From NCBI RefSeq assembly GCF_902364025.1, contig NZ_CABJCG010000006.1, positions 62,001 to 126,000 on the forward strand: a stretch of DNA of 64,000 nt, in the 5' to 3' direction. How positions within the stretch are numbered: the first letter of the stretch is position 1; each line of letters begins with the position of its first letter. The notes below the pieces were generated by a model. It was not told the origin of the DNA. It did not search any database and saw nothing but the letters and a program-made list of their open reading frames with translations. Origin of the DNA: Enterocloster lavalensis. Its GTDB lineage: Bacteria > Bacillota > Clostridia > Lachnospirales > Lachnospiraceae. Positions 15,730 through 24,509 of the stretch are shown here, one piece after another. A program made the position numbers and the translations under genes.

Positions 15730-17355
15730 TCAGTCCTCCATTAACATTTCCTTGATCCTTCTCTTGTCCACTTTCCCGTTCAGGGTCAGCGGGATGCTCT
15801 CCACCAGCTTAATTCTGACCGGAATCTTGTATTTGGCCATCCGCTGCGCCAGATACCGCTGAATCTCCTCCGCGGTGATATGACAGCCGCTTTCCAGCTC
15901 CGCCACCGCGGCTGCGGATTCCCCGTACACCTCGTCTGGTATCCCCACCACGGCTGCGCTCTGGATTCCCTCCATGTGCTCCATCTCATTTTCCACGTCA
16001 TAGCACCAGATCTTCTCACCGCCCCGGTTGATCATATCCTTCTTGCGATCGACTATGTAGAGATACTGCTCTTCATTGAAATACCCGATGTCGCCGGTAT
16101 ACAACCAGCCATTCTCCAGCTCATTGACCGTCTTTTTATAATAGCCCTCCAGCACACAACTGCCGGACAGGGCGATTTCGCCCGGGATTCCCTGGGGAAG
16201 TTCCTTCCGGTTCTCATCCACGATCTTCACCCGGACTCCCGGAACGGGCCGCCCCGCCGCCCCGATATAAGGGCTGACCGCCGAGTCTCCCGGAAATATG
16301 GCCGCCGGGGAACTGGTCTCTGTGAGGCCGTACACGGTATGGAACTGCGCATTTGGAAGCCACCGGTGAAGCCTTCGTATTTTGTCCGCGCTCATATTCC
16401 CACTTCCGCAGGCCAGGGTAGTCAGGCTGGGAATCTCCGGCATACCCTCCCCCGCCTTTAAAATCAGGTTGAACACCGTGGGAGAGGCGTGGAAAAAGGT
16501 AAAGCCATGGATTCCGGCCTCCTGGATCACCCTGACTGCGTCGAACCGCTTGTGCAGATACAGGGTGCCTCCCGCCCGGATAAATAGACCTAAAAGGGCC
16601 ACCAGACCCGTAATGTGATAGATCGGGGTCACGATCACCGACACGTCCCGGTGGGTGACGCCCAAAATCCTGCGGTACACCTCCACGGCGTGCATAATAT
16701 TGTAATTCTTTAACAGAACGCCCTTACTCCTGGACGTGGTCCCGGAGGTAAACATGATCAGGGCTTCCTCCCCGGGCAGACCCGGCGGAAAGCTACGGAT
16801 GAAGGCGGTGTCCGGCTCACGGTTCTCCCAATTCTTGTAAAGGTGGTCAAAGCCGGTTCTCCCAATGCCTTCTGTTGACGACAGAACGCGGTCTGCCGGG
16901 TATTTCTCCAGAAACCAATCCCTGTACATTTCGTCGCAGACCACCAGCTCCACCTCCGCCTTCTCCGCCAGAGACAGCACTTCCTTCTGCTTAAATTTGC
17001 TTGGGAGCGCCACCATCACCGCGCTGATTTTAGAGAGGGCCAGAAAGGCGACGCAGTATTCCACCGTATTGTGCATCATTACACCTGCATGGGCCCCCCT
17101 TTTAAGCTTACACACACAGTACAGATAGGCCGCGAACTCCTCACAGCGCCGATAAAGCTCCCAATAGGAACACGGGGTTCCTGCGTCGTCCACCAGTGCG
17201 GTATGTTCGGGGTATCGGGAAGCGGACTCTTCCAGAGCCAGAAACAGCGTGTCCGGCCCATCCGGGAAGGTAAGCGCGGTCCGGCCCTCATGGATCCGCC
17301 TCTCCTTCATCCCTTTGGTAATCTCTCCGCCCCACAACCTGTAGCCGTCCACCAT
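15730..17355 (-). CDS. AMP-forming acyl-CoA synthetase
   Basis: 541 residues of the ANL superfamily. A3-type P-loop MFTSGTTSRSKGVLL, A5 YGLTETSSP, A7 GWLYTGDIGYF, A8 DRKKDMINRGGEKIW and A10 Lys in LTLNGKVDKRRIKEML are all present, so the enzyme should be active. Related to medium-chain or aryl acyl-CoA ligases; the acid is unknown. It lies between the IclR regulator and the CoA-transferase. A GTG 12 bp upstream is possible, but the ATG at 17355 has the better SD (GGTGAGG). Confidence 0.9.
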   Translation of the reverse strand: MVDGYRLWGGEITKGMKERRIHEGRTALTFPDGPDTLFLALEESASRYPEHTALVDDAGTPCSYWELYRRCEEFAAYLYCVCKLKRGAHAGVMMHNTVEYCVAFLALSKISAVMVALPSKFKQKEVLSLAEKAEVELVVCDEMYRDWFLEKYPADRVLSSTEGIGRTGFDHLYKNWENREPDTAFIRSFPPGLPGEEALIMFTSGTTSRSKGVLLKNYNIMHAVEVYRRILGVTHRDVSVIVTPIYHITGLVALLGLFIRAGGTLYLHKRFDAVRVIQEAGIHGFTFFHASPTVFNLILKAGEGMPEIPSLTTLACGSGNMSADKIRRLHRWLPNAQFHTVYGLTETSSPAAIFPGDSAVSPYIGAAGRPVPGVRVKIVDENRKELPQGIPGEIALSGSCVLEGYYKKTVNELENGWLYTGDIGYFNEEQYLYIVDRKKDMINRGGEKIWCYDVENEMEHMEGIQSAAVVGIPDEVYGESAAAVAELESGCHITAEEIQRYLAQRMAKYKIPVRIKLVESIPLTLNGKVDKRRIKEMLMED

Positions 17356-17375
17356 ACTAATCCTCACCCCTGCTT

Positions 17376-18119
17376 CTAGCAGCCCAGTTCTCTGCTAATT
17401 TTCGCGGCCGCCCTGCTTAGCTTATCCACATACCCTTTTACCTTATGATCCGGCATCTGGCTGGCCAGAAGGGAGATACCGATGCTGTAGCGCACTTGGT
17501 TTCCATAGCTGAAAATGGGCACTGCCACGCAACGGATTCCCACGGACACCTCCTCGTCATCCAGGGCGTATCCCTGCCGCTTGATTTTGGCCAGTTCCCG
17601 CATCAGGGAGTCCTGGTCCTGAATCGTTTTCTCTGTGAATTTCACAAAATCGTAGTGGTTCAGCATCTGCCTCAGGGAGTGCTCCGGGCGATAGGCCAGG
17701 ATACATTTTCCCACAGAGGAGGCGTGCATGGGCTCGATCATACCGATGGTCGCAGAGATGGAATATCCCGAGTCCCGGACCACCTGGTCGATCACATACG
17801 CCATGGTATTGTTAAATGCGCACAGGTGGACATTTTCGCTTAGCTTCTCGGAAACATCCCTTAAGATCGGCCGTGCGATATCAATGATGTTCAAATTTTT
17901 TTCCAGTGTCTTTCCAAAATGAAGAACTCTGAAACCCATCCTGTACTTTTTGGTGCTCTTGTTGAGCTGAACCATATCGTGCTGGCGCAGGGTCTCCACC
18001 AGCCGGGAGACCGTGCTTTTGTCCACGTCCAGCATATCAGCCAGCTCCGTAATGGACATTTCCGTCTGTTCGGACAAAATCTCTAAAATCCGAAGTCCTC
18101 TGTCCAATGCCTGAACCAT
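17376..18119 (-). CDS. IclR family transcriptional regulator
   Basis: 247 residues. N-terminal winged helix: VQALDRGLRILEILSE, then the helix-turn-helix MSITELADMLDVDKSTVSRLVETLRQHDMV. The C-terminal effector domain has MEPMHASSVGKCILAYRP and DDEEVSVGIRCVAVPIFSYG, the usual small-molecule pocket motifs. Encoded inside the island between the RpiB-like isomerase and the acyl-CoA synthetase, it is the natural candidate to bind the two GTTGCG-N5-CGCAAC palindromes found upstream of the two island promoters. Confidence 0.93.
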   Translation of the reverse strand: MVQALDRGLRILEILSEQTEMSITELADMLDVDKSTVSRLVETLRQHDMVQLNKSTKKYRMGFRVLHFGKTLEKNLNIIDIARPILRDVSEKLSENVHLCAFNNTMAYVIDQVVRDSGYSISATIGMIEPMHASSVGKCILAYRPEHSLRQMLNHYDFVKFTEKTIQDQDSLMRELAKIKRQGYALDDEEVSVGIRCVAVPIFSYGNQVRYSIGISLLASQMPDHKVKGYVDKLSRAAAKISRELGC

Positions 18120-18134
18120 GTAATCTCACCTTTC

Positions 18135-18764
18135 TCACTTTAATATCTGGCAGATTTCCGCAGCCAGCCGGTTGTCCCGGCCGTGCGCCTCCAATACCGC
18201 CAGAAAATCTTTGCGCCTGCGGATTGACTCTAAGGCCGCCGGGTCCAGATCTCTCAAACTATCCGCCAAAGGCTTGTGGGACTGTGCAGAGATGCCCTTT
18301 AACAGCTCCCTGCTGCTGCCCTGGCTCTCCGCCCGCTCTCTGGGATATCCCTGGCCCGCCGGGTCCTGGAACAGCCGCTCAAAAATGTATTTCAGATTTA
18401 CGTTGGCCGCCCACCCATAGCCCTTGTTCAGCGCCAGGGAGATACAGTTTCCGCCGTTGATTTGTGAAAAGAGCCAAGCGTCCAGCGGCTCTTGAACCAG
18501 CCCGCAGAACACGCCAGGAAACTGCATCACCACGTTCAAATAGCCCTGGCCCGTGCCGCAGCCGCCCACCACCATATCGCAGATTCCACAGTTTAACAGG
18601 ATTGCGCTCATGATACCCGTCTGGATGTAGGTGATGGGGTTTTCCTCGGAGGGGTCCTTCATGCCCAGATTGAGAATTTCCAGACCGTCAAAGGGCTCCA
18701 GTGCCTTCAAAATGTCCTGATTTCTGGCGCACGCGCTCACTTCATTCACAATTCCAATTCTCAT
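18135..18764 (-). CDS. RpiB/LacAB-family sugar-phosphate isomerase-like protein
   Basis: 209 residues. MRIGIVNEVSACARNQDI at the start, and MVVGGCGTGQGYLNV in place of the usual GSGNG loop, with Cys67-region residues typical of RpiB catalysis; about 60 extra C-terminal residues compared with ~150-residue RpiB. Members interconvert aldose and ketose phosphates. Within the island it could isomerise the product of the FGGY kinase. The start is one base after the Gfo/Idh stop (TGAC ATG), so it is translationally coupled. Function beyond the family is unknown. Confidence 0.75.
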   Translation of the reverse strand: MRIGIVNEVSACARNQDILKALEPFDGLEILNLGMKDPSEENPITYIQTGIMSAILLNCGICDMVVGGCGTGQGYLNVVMQFPGVFCGLVQEPLDAWLFSQINGGNCISLALNKGYGWAANVNLKYIFERLFQDPAGQGYPRERAESQGSSRELLKGISAQSHKPLADSLRDLDPAALESIRRRKDFLAVLEAHGRDNRLAAEICQILK

Positions 18765-18765
18765 G

Positions 18766-19890
18766 TCAATTCGCTCCCTTTTTATAATCGTCCATGGAGT
18801 CCACCTCCACCGGCCGTTTAAGCTCCGCTGCCCGGATGGCTGCCAGGGAGAATTTCAGCACTTCCCGGCCGTCCTCGCCGGTGAGAACCGGATCACGGTC
18901 GTTCTTGATGGCCTCGATAAAGTCCCTGGTGGAATCGATAAAGGAATCCGCCCAGTCGTCCCGCAGATTGTTGTACTCGGTGGTGCTTCCGTCCTTGTAG
19001 AGAATCAGAGTGGGCACCTGAAGCATTTTGCCGGTGCAGCGGGTGATCCAGATGACGCCCTTGGACCCTGTGATCTCCACCCGCTCGTCGCAGGCATAAT
19101 AATCGGTATGGATCTCCATATCCTTGGACCAGGAAATGTCGAACACGCCGCAGCGGTTTCCATCCTTGCAGGTCCAGGTGATCACGGAGGGGGCATCCTG
19201 GTAGAACTGGATCTTAGTCCCGTCCTTTTTCTCATAGACCACGCCCTCCATGTCGGTCCGGCCGATAAATGCGAACACACTGTCCGGCTCTCCCATGAAA
19301 TAACGTGCGATGGAGAACTTATGGTTGCCGTCGTCAAAAACCAATTCTCCGCCGCCGCTGGTGCTCTCCTCCATTCTCCAGGCCCAGGTATCCGGGGACA
19401 CCTTCCAGCCGCTTTTATTGACCCCGGCATTCATCTTGATTCGGATGGACTGCAGGTCCCCGATCACTCCCTGGTCGATCATCGCCTTAGCCTTCACATA
19501 GGGCGGATAGAAGATGAAATTTTCGTAAACCTTTAGCTTGACGCCTGCCTTTTTGGCAGCCCCAATCATGATGTCGCACTCTTCCAGGGACATGGCCATG
19601 GGCTTCTGCACGGAAACGTGTTTTCCAGCCTCGCAGGCCTGTACGGTCATTTTGCAGTGCAGGTGGTGGGGAACCAGCAGATCGACCACCTGTATTTCCG
19701 GGTCCTGTAAAACCTCCGCGTAATCGCAGTATACCTTTGTCGCGCCGTGTTCCGCCGCAAAGGCCTGGGCGCGCTCGCGGTTCAGATCGCAGACCGCGTA
19801 CAGCTCCGCGTCAGGATTGTCCTTGTACCCCAATACATTCAATGTAGCGATCCTTCCGCACCCCACCAGACAAACTTTGATCTTGCTCAT
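18766..19890 (-). CDS. Gfo/Idh/MocA family NAD(P)-dependent dehydrogenase
   Basis: 374 residues. Rossmann start KIKVCLVGCGRIATLNVLGY, and the family EKP-equivalent QKPMAMSLEECDIM with the catalytic Lys; SGGGELVFDDGNHKFSIARYFMG carries the GG..D..H substrate motif. These enzymes oxidise ring or chain hydroxyls of sugars, inositols and related polyols. Start set at 19890 by SD AACAGGAGG; longer frames upstream overlap the TPP gene without a site. Substrate unknown; position between TPP enzyme and RpiB-like gene suggests a carbohydrate derivative. Confidence 0.9.
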   Translation of the reverse strand: MSKIKVCLVGCGRIATLNVLGYKDNPDAELYAVCDLNRERAQAFAAEHGATKVYCDYAEVLQDPEIQVVDLLVPHHLHCKMTVQACEAGKHVSVQKPMAMSLEECDIMIGAAKKAGVKLKVYENFIFYPPYVKAKAMIDQGVIGDLQSIRIKMNAGVNKSGWKVSPDTWAWRMEESTSGGGELVFDDGNHKFSIARYFMGEPDSVFAFIGRTDMEGVVYEKKDGTKIQFYQDAPSVITWTCKDGNRCGVFDISWSKDMEIHTDYYACDERVEITGSKGVIWITRCTGKMLQVPTLILYKDGSTTEYNNLRDDWADSFIDSTRDFIEAIKNDRDPVLTGEDGREVLKFSLAAIRAAELKRPVEVDSMDDYKKGAN

Positions 19891-19918
19891 TTTTGCTACC
19901 TCCTGTTTTGATGTGTGG

Positions 19919-21727
19919 TTATACAGTTTCCTCCGCTCTCGCGGCCACAAATTTCTCTCTCCTGTCTTCCATGTAGGCCGGAACCGGCATATCCCACCAG
20001 CCGTAAGCCACGCCGCCCGACTCGGGGTAATCCCGATGCACGGTCACCTCCACCAGGGCCGGCTTCCCGGATGCAATGGCCCTCTCAATGGCCCCCTCCA
20101 CGTCTTTCTTTTTGTCCACCTTCTCAGCGTGCAGCCCGAAATTCTCCGCGATCTCGGCAAATTTCGGGGAGTAGAGCGCTCCGTCCTTCATAAAGTCGTT
20201 GCCGAACATATACTCCTGGCCGAACACATCCGCCTGGAGATCCTTGATCGCCATCCATGCGCTGTTGTTTAACAGCACCACCACCACCGGGATATCGTAC
20301 TGCGCCATCACGGACATTTCCTGCATGGTCATCATGAAATCTCCGTCCCCCAAAAGCGCTACCACCGGCGCCTCAGGCTTTGCCAGCTTAGCTCCGATGG
20401 CCGCGGGCATGGCCCAGCCCATGGTGGAGAATCCGCCTGTGGTCAAATGCTTCTGGCCATTCTTAAAGCAGTATTCCTGGAACAGCTGGGCCTGGGTATT
20501 TCCGGAGGAGGTGGCAATAATGGTATTCTCCGGCAGGCACTCGTTCATAATTCCAATCACCTGGGAAATAGTGGGATGTTCAAACTCCACGGAGCGCTTC
20601 TTCGTCAGAATCTCAGCCCACTCCTGCTTTAAGGCCAGAATCTCCTTGGTATACGGACGATCCATATAATCGCGGTCCACGGACACCGTTTCCCGGTACG
20701 CCTTGATCAACTGTCCGGCCACCACACTCACATCTCCGATAATGCCGCAGGCGCAGGGGTAGTTTTTACCGATCTCCGCACTCTCTATATCCACCTGAAT
20801 CAGCTTGGTTCTGGAGAAGGAGAAGCCCACGCCCTCCCGGTAGGAGCTGGTAGTCTCGTCCGCGAAACGAGTGCCAAGAGCCAGGATCACATCGGCCTCC
20901 CTGGTGAGCTTCAGGCCTACAGGCGTGCCCTTTGAACCGGTGTGGAAGCCGTTTAAGGGATGATCCTCCGGAAACGCGCTCTTACCGGCCATAGTGGTCA
21001 CAACCGCGGCCCCCCACAACTCGGCCAGCTCGATCAGCTGATCCTCCATATTGCTGCGCAGTACCGATCCGCCAACGATGATCACGGGGCGCTTGGCCTC
21101 CTTCATCATCTCCACCGCCGTGTCAATGTATTCCTGCTGGCCCGCCGGCTTCGCACCGGTCCGCCTGGTTCCAATCTCGTCGAAGTTGACTTCTGTCACA
21201 TCGGCCGCCACATCCATGGGAAGTCCGATCACAACAGGACCTTTTCTCCCGGTGGTCATCTGATTAAAAGCCCGCTGCATCATTCTGGGCAGCTGGTTGA
21301 CGGACTCCGCGCGCCAGCAGCGCTTGGTCACCGGCTCCATAACCCTGATAAAGTTGGAATCCTGAGCCCGCTCGATTTCCTGAAGGACCCCGACCCCCTT
21401 CATATTGGTGTGTGTGTCGCCGTTTACCTGAAATACGGGTACGGAATCCACATATGCGGTCCCCAGTCCAATCACCGTATTCAGCGCGCCGGGGCCGATG
21501 GACGTAAAGGTGGCCAGGGGCTCGCCCTTTATCCGGTAGTACCCGTCCGCAATATGTACGGCAGTCTGCTCGTGTTTTACCTGGATATATTTTACATTTC
21601 CCGCCTGCTCGGATTCCTTCAGCGCGTCAAAGAAGCTTAAAATGCCGTGGCCGGGAATCCCCAGCACATAGGGTACCTTCTCCTTCTCCAAATATTTCAT
21701 CACAATCTGTCCGCCTGATAGTTTCAT
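19919..21727 (-). CDS. Thiamine diphosphate-dependent enzyme (acetolactate synthase superfamily)
   Basis: 602 residues from MKLSGGQIVMKYLEKEKVPY. Catalytic Glu53 in VKHEQTAVHIADGYY, PFAM-type middle domain (KRPVIIVGGSVLRSN), and the ThDP/Mg motif GDGDFMMTMQEMSVMAQYDI ending in LLNNSAW. Superfamily members ligate or cleave 2-ketoacids, and IolD hydrolyses a cyclic dione; this protein fits the length of IolD and of glyoxylate carboligase but I cannot assign it. In the island it could cleave an oxidised polyol. SD AATTGGAGGAAA sets the start; frame extends upstream without a site. Confidence 0.88.
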   Translation of the reverse strand: MKLSGGQIVMKYLEKEKVPYVLGIPGHGILSFFDALKESEQAGNVKYIQVKHEQTAVHIADGYYRIKGEPLATFTSIGPGALNTVIGLGTAYVDSVPVFQVNGDTHTNMKGVGVLQEIERAQDSNFIRVMEPVTKRCWRAESVNQLPRMMQRAFNQMTTGRKGPVVIGLPMDVAADVTEVNFDEIGTRRTGAKPAGQQEYIDTAVEMMKEAKRPVIIVGGSVLRSNMEDQLIELAELWGAAVVTTMAGKSAFPEDHPLNGFHTGSKGTPVGLKLTREADVILALGTRFADETTSSYREGVGFSFSRTKLIQVDIESAEIGKNYPCACGIIGDVSVVAGQLIKAYRETVSVDRDYMDRPYTKEILALKQEWAEILTKKRSVEFEHPTISQVIGIMNECLPENTIIATSSGNTQAQLFQEYCFKNGQKHLTTGGFSTMGWAMPAAIGAKLAKPEAPVVALLGDGDFMMTMQEMSVMAQYDIPVVVVLLNNSAWMAIKDLQADVFGQEYMFGNDFMKDGALYSPKFAEIAENFGLHAEKVDKKKDVEGAIERAIASGKPALVEVTVHRDYPESGGVAYGWWDMPVPAYMEDRREKFVAARAEETV

Positions 21728-21770
21728 AAGATTTTCCTCCAATTCTTTGATTGCCTTCCGACCGCCCTCT

Positions 21771-22535
21771 CTATTTTCCCAGATAGCCGCCGTCCACCGG
21801 GACCACAATGCCGCTGATGTAGTCTGAGGCCTCCGAGGCCAGGAATACCACAACACCCTTCAGGTCCTCCGGCTCCCCCCATCTTCCCATGGGAATCCGC
21901 CCGCTGATCTCCTCGTACTGGGTGGGATTCACGAGCTTCATATCCCGGGTCAGCTCCGTGTTCATGTAGCCCGGGGCAATAGCGTTCACGCAGATGCCCT
22001 TTCCGGCCCACTCGTTGGACAGCGCCTTGGTGATCTGGGCCACCCCCGCCTTACTGGCCGCATAAGCCGGGATCATGACGCTGGCCATGAAACTGGTCAT
22101 GGACGCCACGTTGATGATCTTCCCACGGCCCTGCTTTAACATCTGCTTTCCGATCTCCTGGGACATGAAAAACACCGCGCTCAAATTGATATCCAGAATC
22201 CTGCGCCATCTATCCTCCGGGAAATCCTCCGCCGGGCAGCGGTACTGGATTCCCGCTCCGTTTAACAGGATGTCCACCCGGCCGCCCAGCAACGCCACAG
22301 ACTCGCCGCAGGCTTCCCTCAGCCGCGCCGTGTCGCTCAGGTCCGCCTTCACCGCGTACACGGGGGCTCCGCATGCCCCCAGGCGCGCCGCTGACTCCTC
22401 CACCAGATCCAGCACATCCACCAGGACGACAACGGCTCCTGCCTCGTGAAGGGCTTCCGCCATACTGTAGCAGAGCCCCTTTGCGCCTCCTGTCACGATT
22501 GCGGTCTTATGTTCCAATGAAAACTTTGAAATCAT
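21771..22535 (-). CDS. SDR family oxidoreductase
   Basis: 254 residues. Cofactor loop TGGAKGLCYSMAEAL, LLNGAG in place of NNAG, catalytic Ser in NVASMTSFMASVMIPAYAASKAG with Tyr-x3-Lys, and PMGRWGEPEDLKGVVVFLASEASDYISG. Similar to gluconate 5-dehydrogenase and other sugar-acid dehydrogenases. Start at 22535 is fixed by SD AGAAGGAGAG; the longer frame would run into the promoter. First gene behind the internal island promoter at 22573-22601. Confidence 0.9.
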   Translation of the reverse strand: MISKFSLEHKTAIVTGGAKGLCYSMAEALHEAGAVVVLVDVLDLVEESAARLGACGAPVYAVKADLSDTARLREACGESVALLGGRVDILLNGAGIQYRCPAEDFPEDRWRRILDINLSAVFFMSQEIGKQMLKQGRGKIINVASMTSFMASVMIPAYAASKAGVAQITKALSNEWAGKGICVNAIAPGYMNTELTRDMKLVNPTQYEEISGRIPMGRWGEPEDLKGVVVFLASEASDYISGIVVPVDGGYLGK

Positions 22536-22572
22536 CTTTTCTCTCCTTCTGAAATGCCTCTCTTTGATTATA

Positions 22573-22601
22573 ACTATAGGCATACTTTCCGCCGTTTTCA
22601 A
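22573..22601 (-). promoter_or_regulatory. Internal promoter of the catabolic island
   Basis: Minus strand: -35 TTGAAA (22596-22601), 17-bp spacer, -10 TATAGT (22573-22578). It drives the SDR-TPP-Gfo-RpiB-IclR-acyl-CoA genes. The palindrome at 22619-22635 ends exactly 17 bp upstream of its -35 box, as at the second island promoter. Confidence 0.7.
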
Positions 22602-22618
22602 TTTGTTATGCAGCACTC

Positions 22619-22635
22619 GTTGCGCATTACGCAAC
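22619..22635. promoter_or_regulatory. Predicted IclR-type operator, copy 1
   Basis: GTTGCG-CATTA-CGCAAC, a perfect 6-5-6 palindrome 17 bp upstream of a -35 box. An identical-arm copy is at 35588-35604. I saw no third copy in the window. Confidence 0.7.
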
Positions 22636-22671
22636 ACATGTTGTTTATTAGTCTAATTAGCTAAATTTTTT

Positions 22672-23685
22672 TTATTTTTTTGTATACTTCGCACTGCGCA
22701 GCCGTGCTGTGAGCTCCGGTAAAATCTCCTCTACATCCCCTACGATGCCGTAGTCAGCTGCCTGGAAAACCGGCGCTTTGGGGTCACGGTTGACTGCGAT
22801 CACCGTACCCGCCCGGGCGATGCCGGTTAAGTGCTGCACCGCCCCTGAGATGCCGCAGGCGATGTAGAGGTCCGGGCTGACCGTGATTCCTGTCTGCCCC
22901 ACCTGGCATTCCCTGGGAGCCAGCCCGGCCTCGACCGCCCCCCGGCTGGCGCCCACCACTCCGCCCAGCAGCTCCGCCAGCTCCCGGATCATCTCAAATC
23001 CCCCCGGACCTGCCGCACCCCGTCCACCCGCGACGATCACCCGGGCGGCCATGAGTTCCCGGACCGCGTCCATTTTCCGCTCCATAAACTGCAATACCTC
23101 CGTGCGGATGCGCTGGGATGGCACGTGGATATCCTCTCTGATGACAACAGCCCTGGGAAAGGGGGCCGGGGCCGCCTTCTGAAAGACGCCTCCGCGCACC
23201 GTGCCCATCTGCGGACGGCACTCCGGGCAGAGGATGGCAGCCAGCAGATTACCTCCTAGGGCCGGGCGCGTCCATCTGACGAGACCGCTCTCCCCGTCAT
23301 ACTCCACCCCGGTACAGTCGGCGGTCAGGCCCGTTTTCAGGCGGCAGGCCAGCCTTGGAGCCAGATCCCGCCCCGCTCTGGTGGCACCGGCCAGGATTAC
23401 AGCCGGTTCATATTTCCGTGCCAGGGCGTACAGGGCGCAGACATAGGCGTCGGTGGTGTAGACCGCGTACTCCGGGCCTTCAACCACAAAGACCCGGTCC
23501 GCTCCATACAGACCGGCGGCCCTGACGGCCTTCTCCGTACTGTTTCCAATGACGATTCCCACCAGATCGGCGGCTTTCTGATCCGCCAGAGCGCGGCCCG
23601 CTCCCAGAAGCTCCAGCCCCGTCTCCCTTGCCGCGCCGTCGCGCGCGGTTTCTATCCACACCCAAATGTCCCCATTTTGTCCCAT
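22672..23685 (-). CDS. etfA: Electron transfer flavoprotein alpha subunit (set 1)
   Basis: 337 residues. The N-terminal alpha/beta domain (DIWVWIETARDGAARETGLELLGAGRALAD) and a C-terminal FAD domain with VIVAGGRGAAGPGGFEMIRELAELLGG, GASRGAVEAGLAPRECQVGQTGITVSPDLYIACGISGAVQH and VIAVNRDPKAPVFQAADYGIVGD are complete. With its EtfB it accepts electrons from a flavoprotein dehydrogenase. No N-terminal ferredoxin domain of the LctC/CarE type is present. ATG at 23685 preferred over a GTG 9 bp upstream because of SD GAGGTG. Confidence 0.93.
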   Translation of the reverse strand: MGQNGDIWVWIETARDGAARETGLELLGAGRALADQKAADLVGIVIGNSTEKAVRAAGLYGADRVFVVEGPEYAVYTTDAYVCALYALARKYEPAVILAGATRAGRDLAPRLACRLKTGLTADCTGVEYDGESGLVRWTRPALGGNLLAAILCPECRPQMGTVRGGVFQKAAPAPFPRAVVIREDIHVPSQRIRTEVLQFMERKMDAVRELMAARVIVAGGRGAAGPGGFEMIRELAELLGGVVGASRGAVEAGLAPRECQVGQTGITVSPDLYIACGISGAVQHLTGIARAGTVIAVNRDPKAPVFQAADYGIVGDVEEILPELTARLRSAKYTKK

Positions 23686-23695
23686 CCGACACACC

Positions 23696-24505
23696 TCAAA
23701 CAGCTCCTATGCGGTGCAAAATATCCATCAGCTTCTCTGCCGCCTCTCCCCCGCTTTCGGCCTGAAGGATTTGGGGCCTGCGGCAAAATTCCGGCGTCTC
23801 CACACCTTTGACCTTTGTGGGCGACCCCCGCTGCCCCACTTTTGAAAGATCGATCTCCAGCTCTTCCGGACGGATCACATGGACCGCGGCCCGTCGCGCT
23901 GCGATTCTGTCCTTCACTGTGGGGCAGCGCAGGCTATAGCCCAGCTCTGCCACTGTGACCAGACAGGGAAGGGGCGAGCCCACAAGCTCAGTACCCTCGT
24001 CCGTCTCCCTCCACGCTTCGACTCTGTCCGGACCGACGATCAGGCCGACCGCGCCGGTGATCTGCGGTATATCCAGATACTCCGCCAACTCCGGCCCCAC
24101 CTGGGCGGTTTCCCCGTCTGCGCTCTTCATCCCACACAAAATCAGACTGATCTCTCCCGCTCGGGCGCTCAGATACCGGACGGCGCAGCTGAGCGCATAG
24201 CTGGTGGCCAGGGTATCGGAACCGCCAAAGACCTCTCCGCAAAGCAGAAACACCTCATCTGCCCCCGCAGCCAGGCATTCTCTCAGAAGCCCAGCCGCGC
24301 TCTCCATTCCCATGGACAGTGCCAGCACCCTGCATCCGCTGCTGGAATCCCTGATCCGCAGGGCCAGCTCAAGGGCCCCCGCATCCAGAGGATTGACCGT
24401 GCAGGGCACGCCTGCACGCACCAGATTCCCTGTCCTCTCGTCGATCCTGATCTTTTCCACGTCCGGCACCGCTTTAAGACAGACCAGGATATTCCTCAGC
24501 TCCAT
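23696..24505 (-). CDS. etfB: Electron transfer flavoprotein beta subunit (set 1)
   Basis: 269 residues. LVCLKAVPDVEKIRIDERTGNLVR and NPLDAGALELALRIRD at the start, GGSDTLATSYALSCAVRY, the signature KSADGETAQVGPELAEYLDIPQITGAV, and a C-terminal VKDRIAARRA/PTKVKGVETPE segment are all standard EtfB. Overlaps neither gene; 10 bp separates stop from etfA start. It follows the FGGY kinase by only 4 bp. The dehydrogenase partner is probably one of the two FAD oxidases upstream. Confidence 0.93.
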   Translation of the reverse strand: MELRNILVCLKAVPDVEKIRIDERTGNLVRAGVPCTVNPLDAGALELALRIRDSSSGCRVLALSMGMESAAGLLRECLAAGADEVFLLCGEVFGGSDTLATSYALSCAVRYLSARAGEISLILCGMKSADGETAQVGPELAEYLDIPQITGAVGLIVGPDRVEAWRETDEGTELVGSPLPCLVTVAELGYSLRCPTVKDRIAARRAAVHVIRPEELEIDLSKVGQRGSPTKVKGVETPEFCRRPQILQAESGGEAAEKLMDILHRIGAV

Positions 24506-24509
24506 GTCC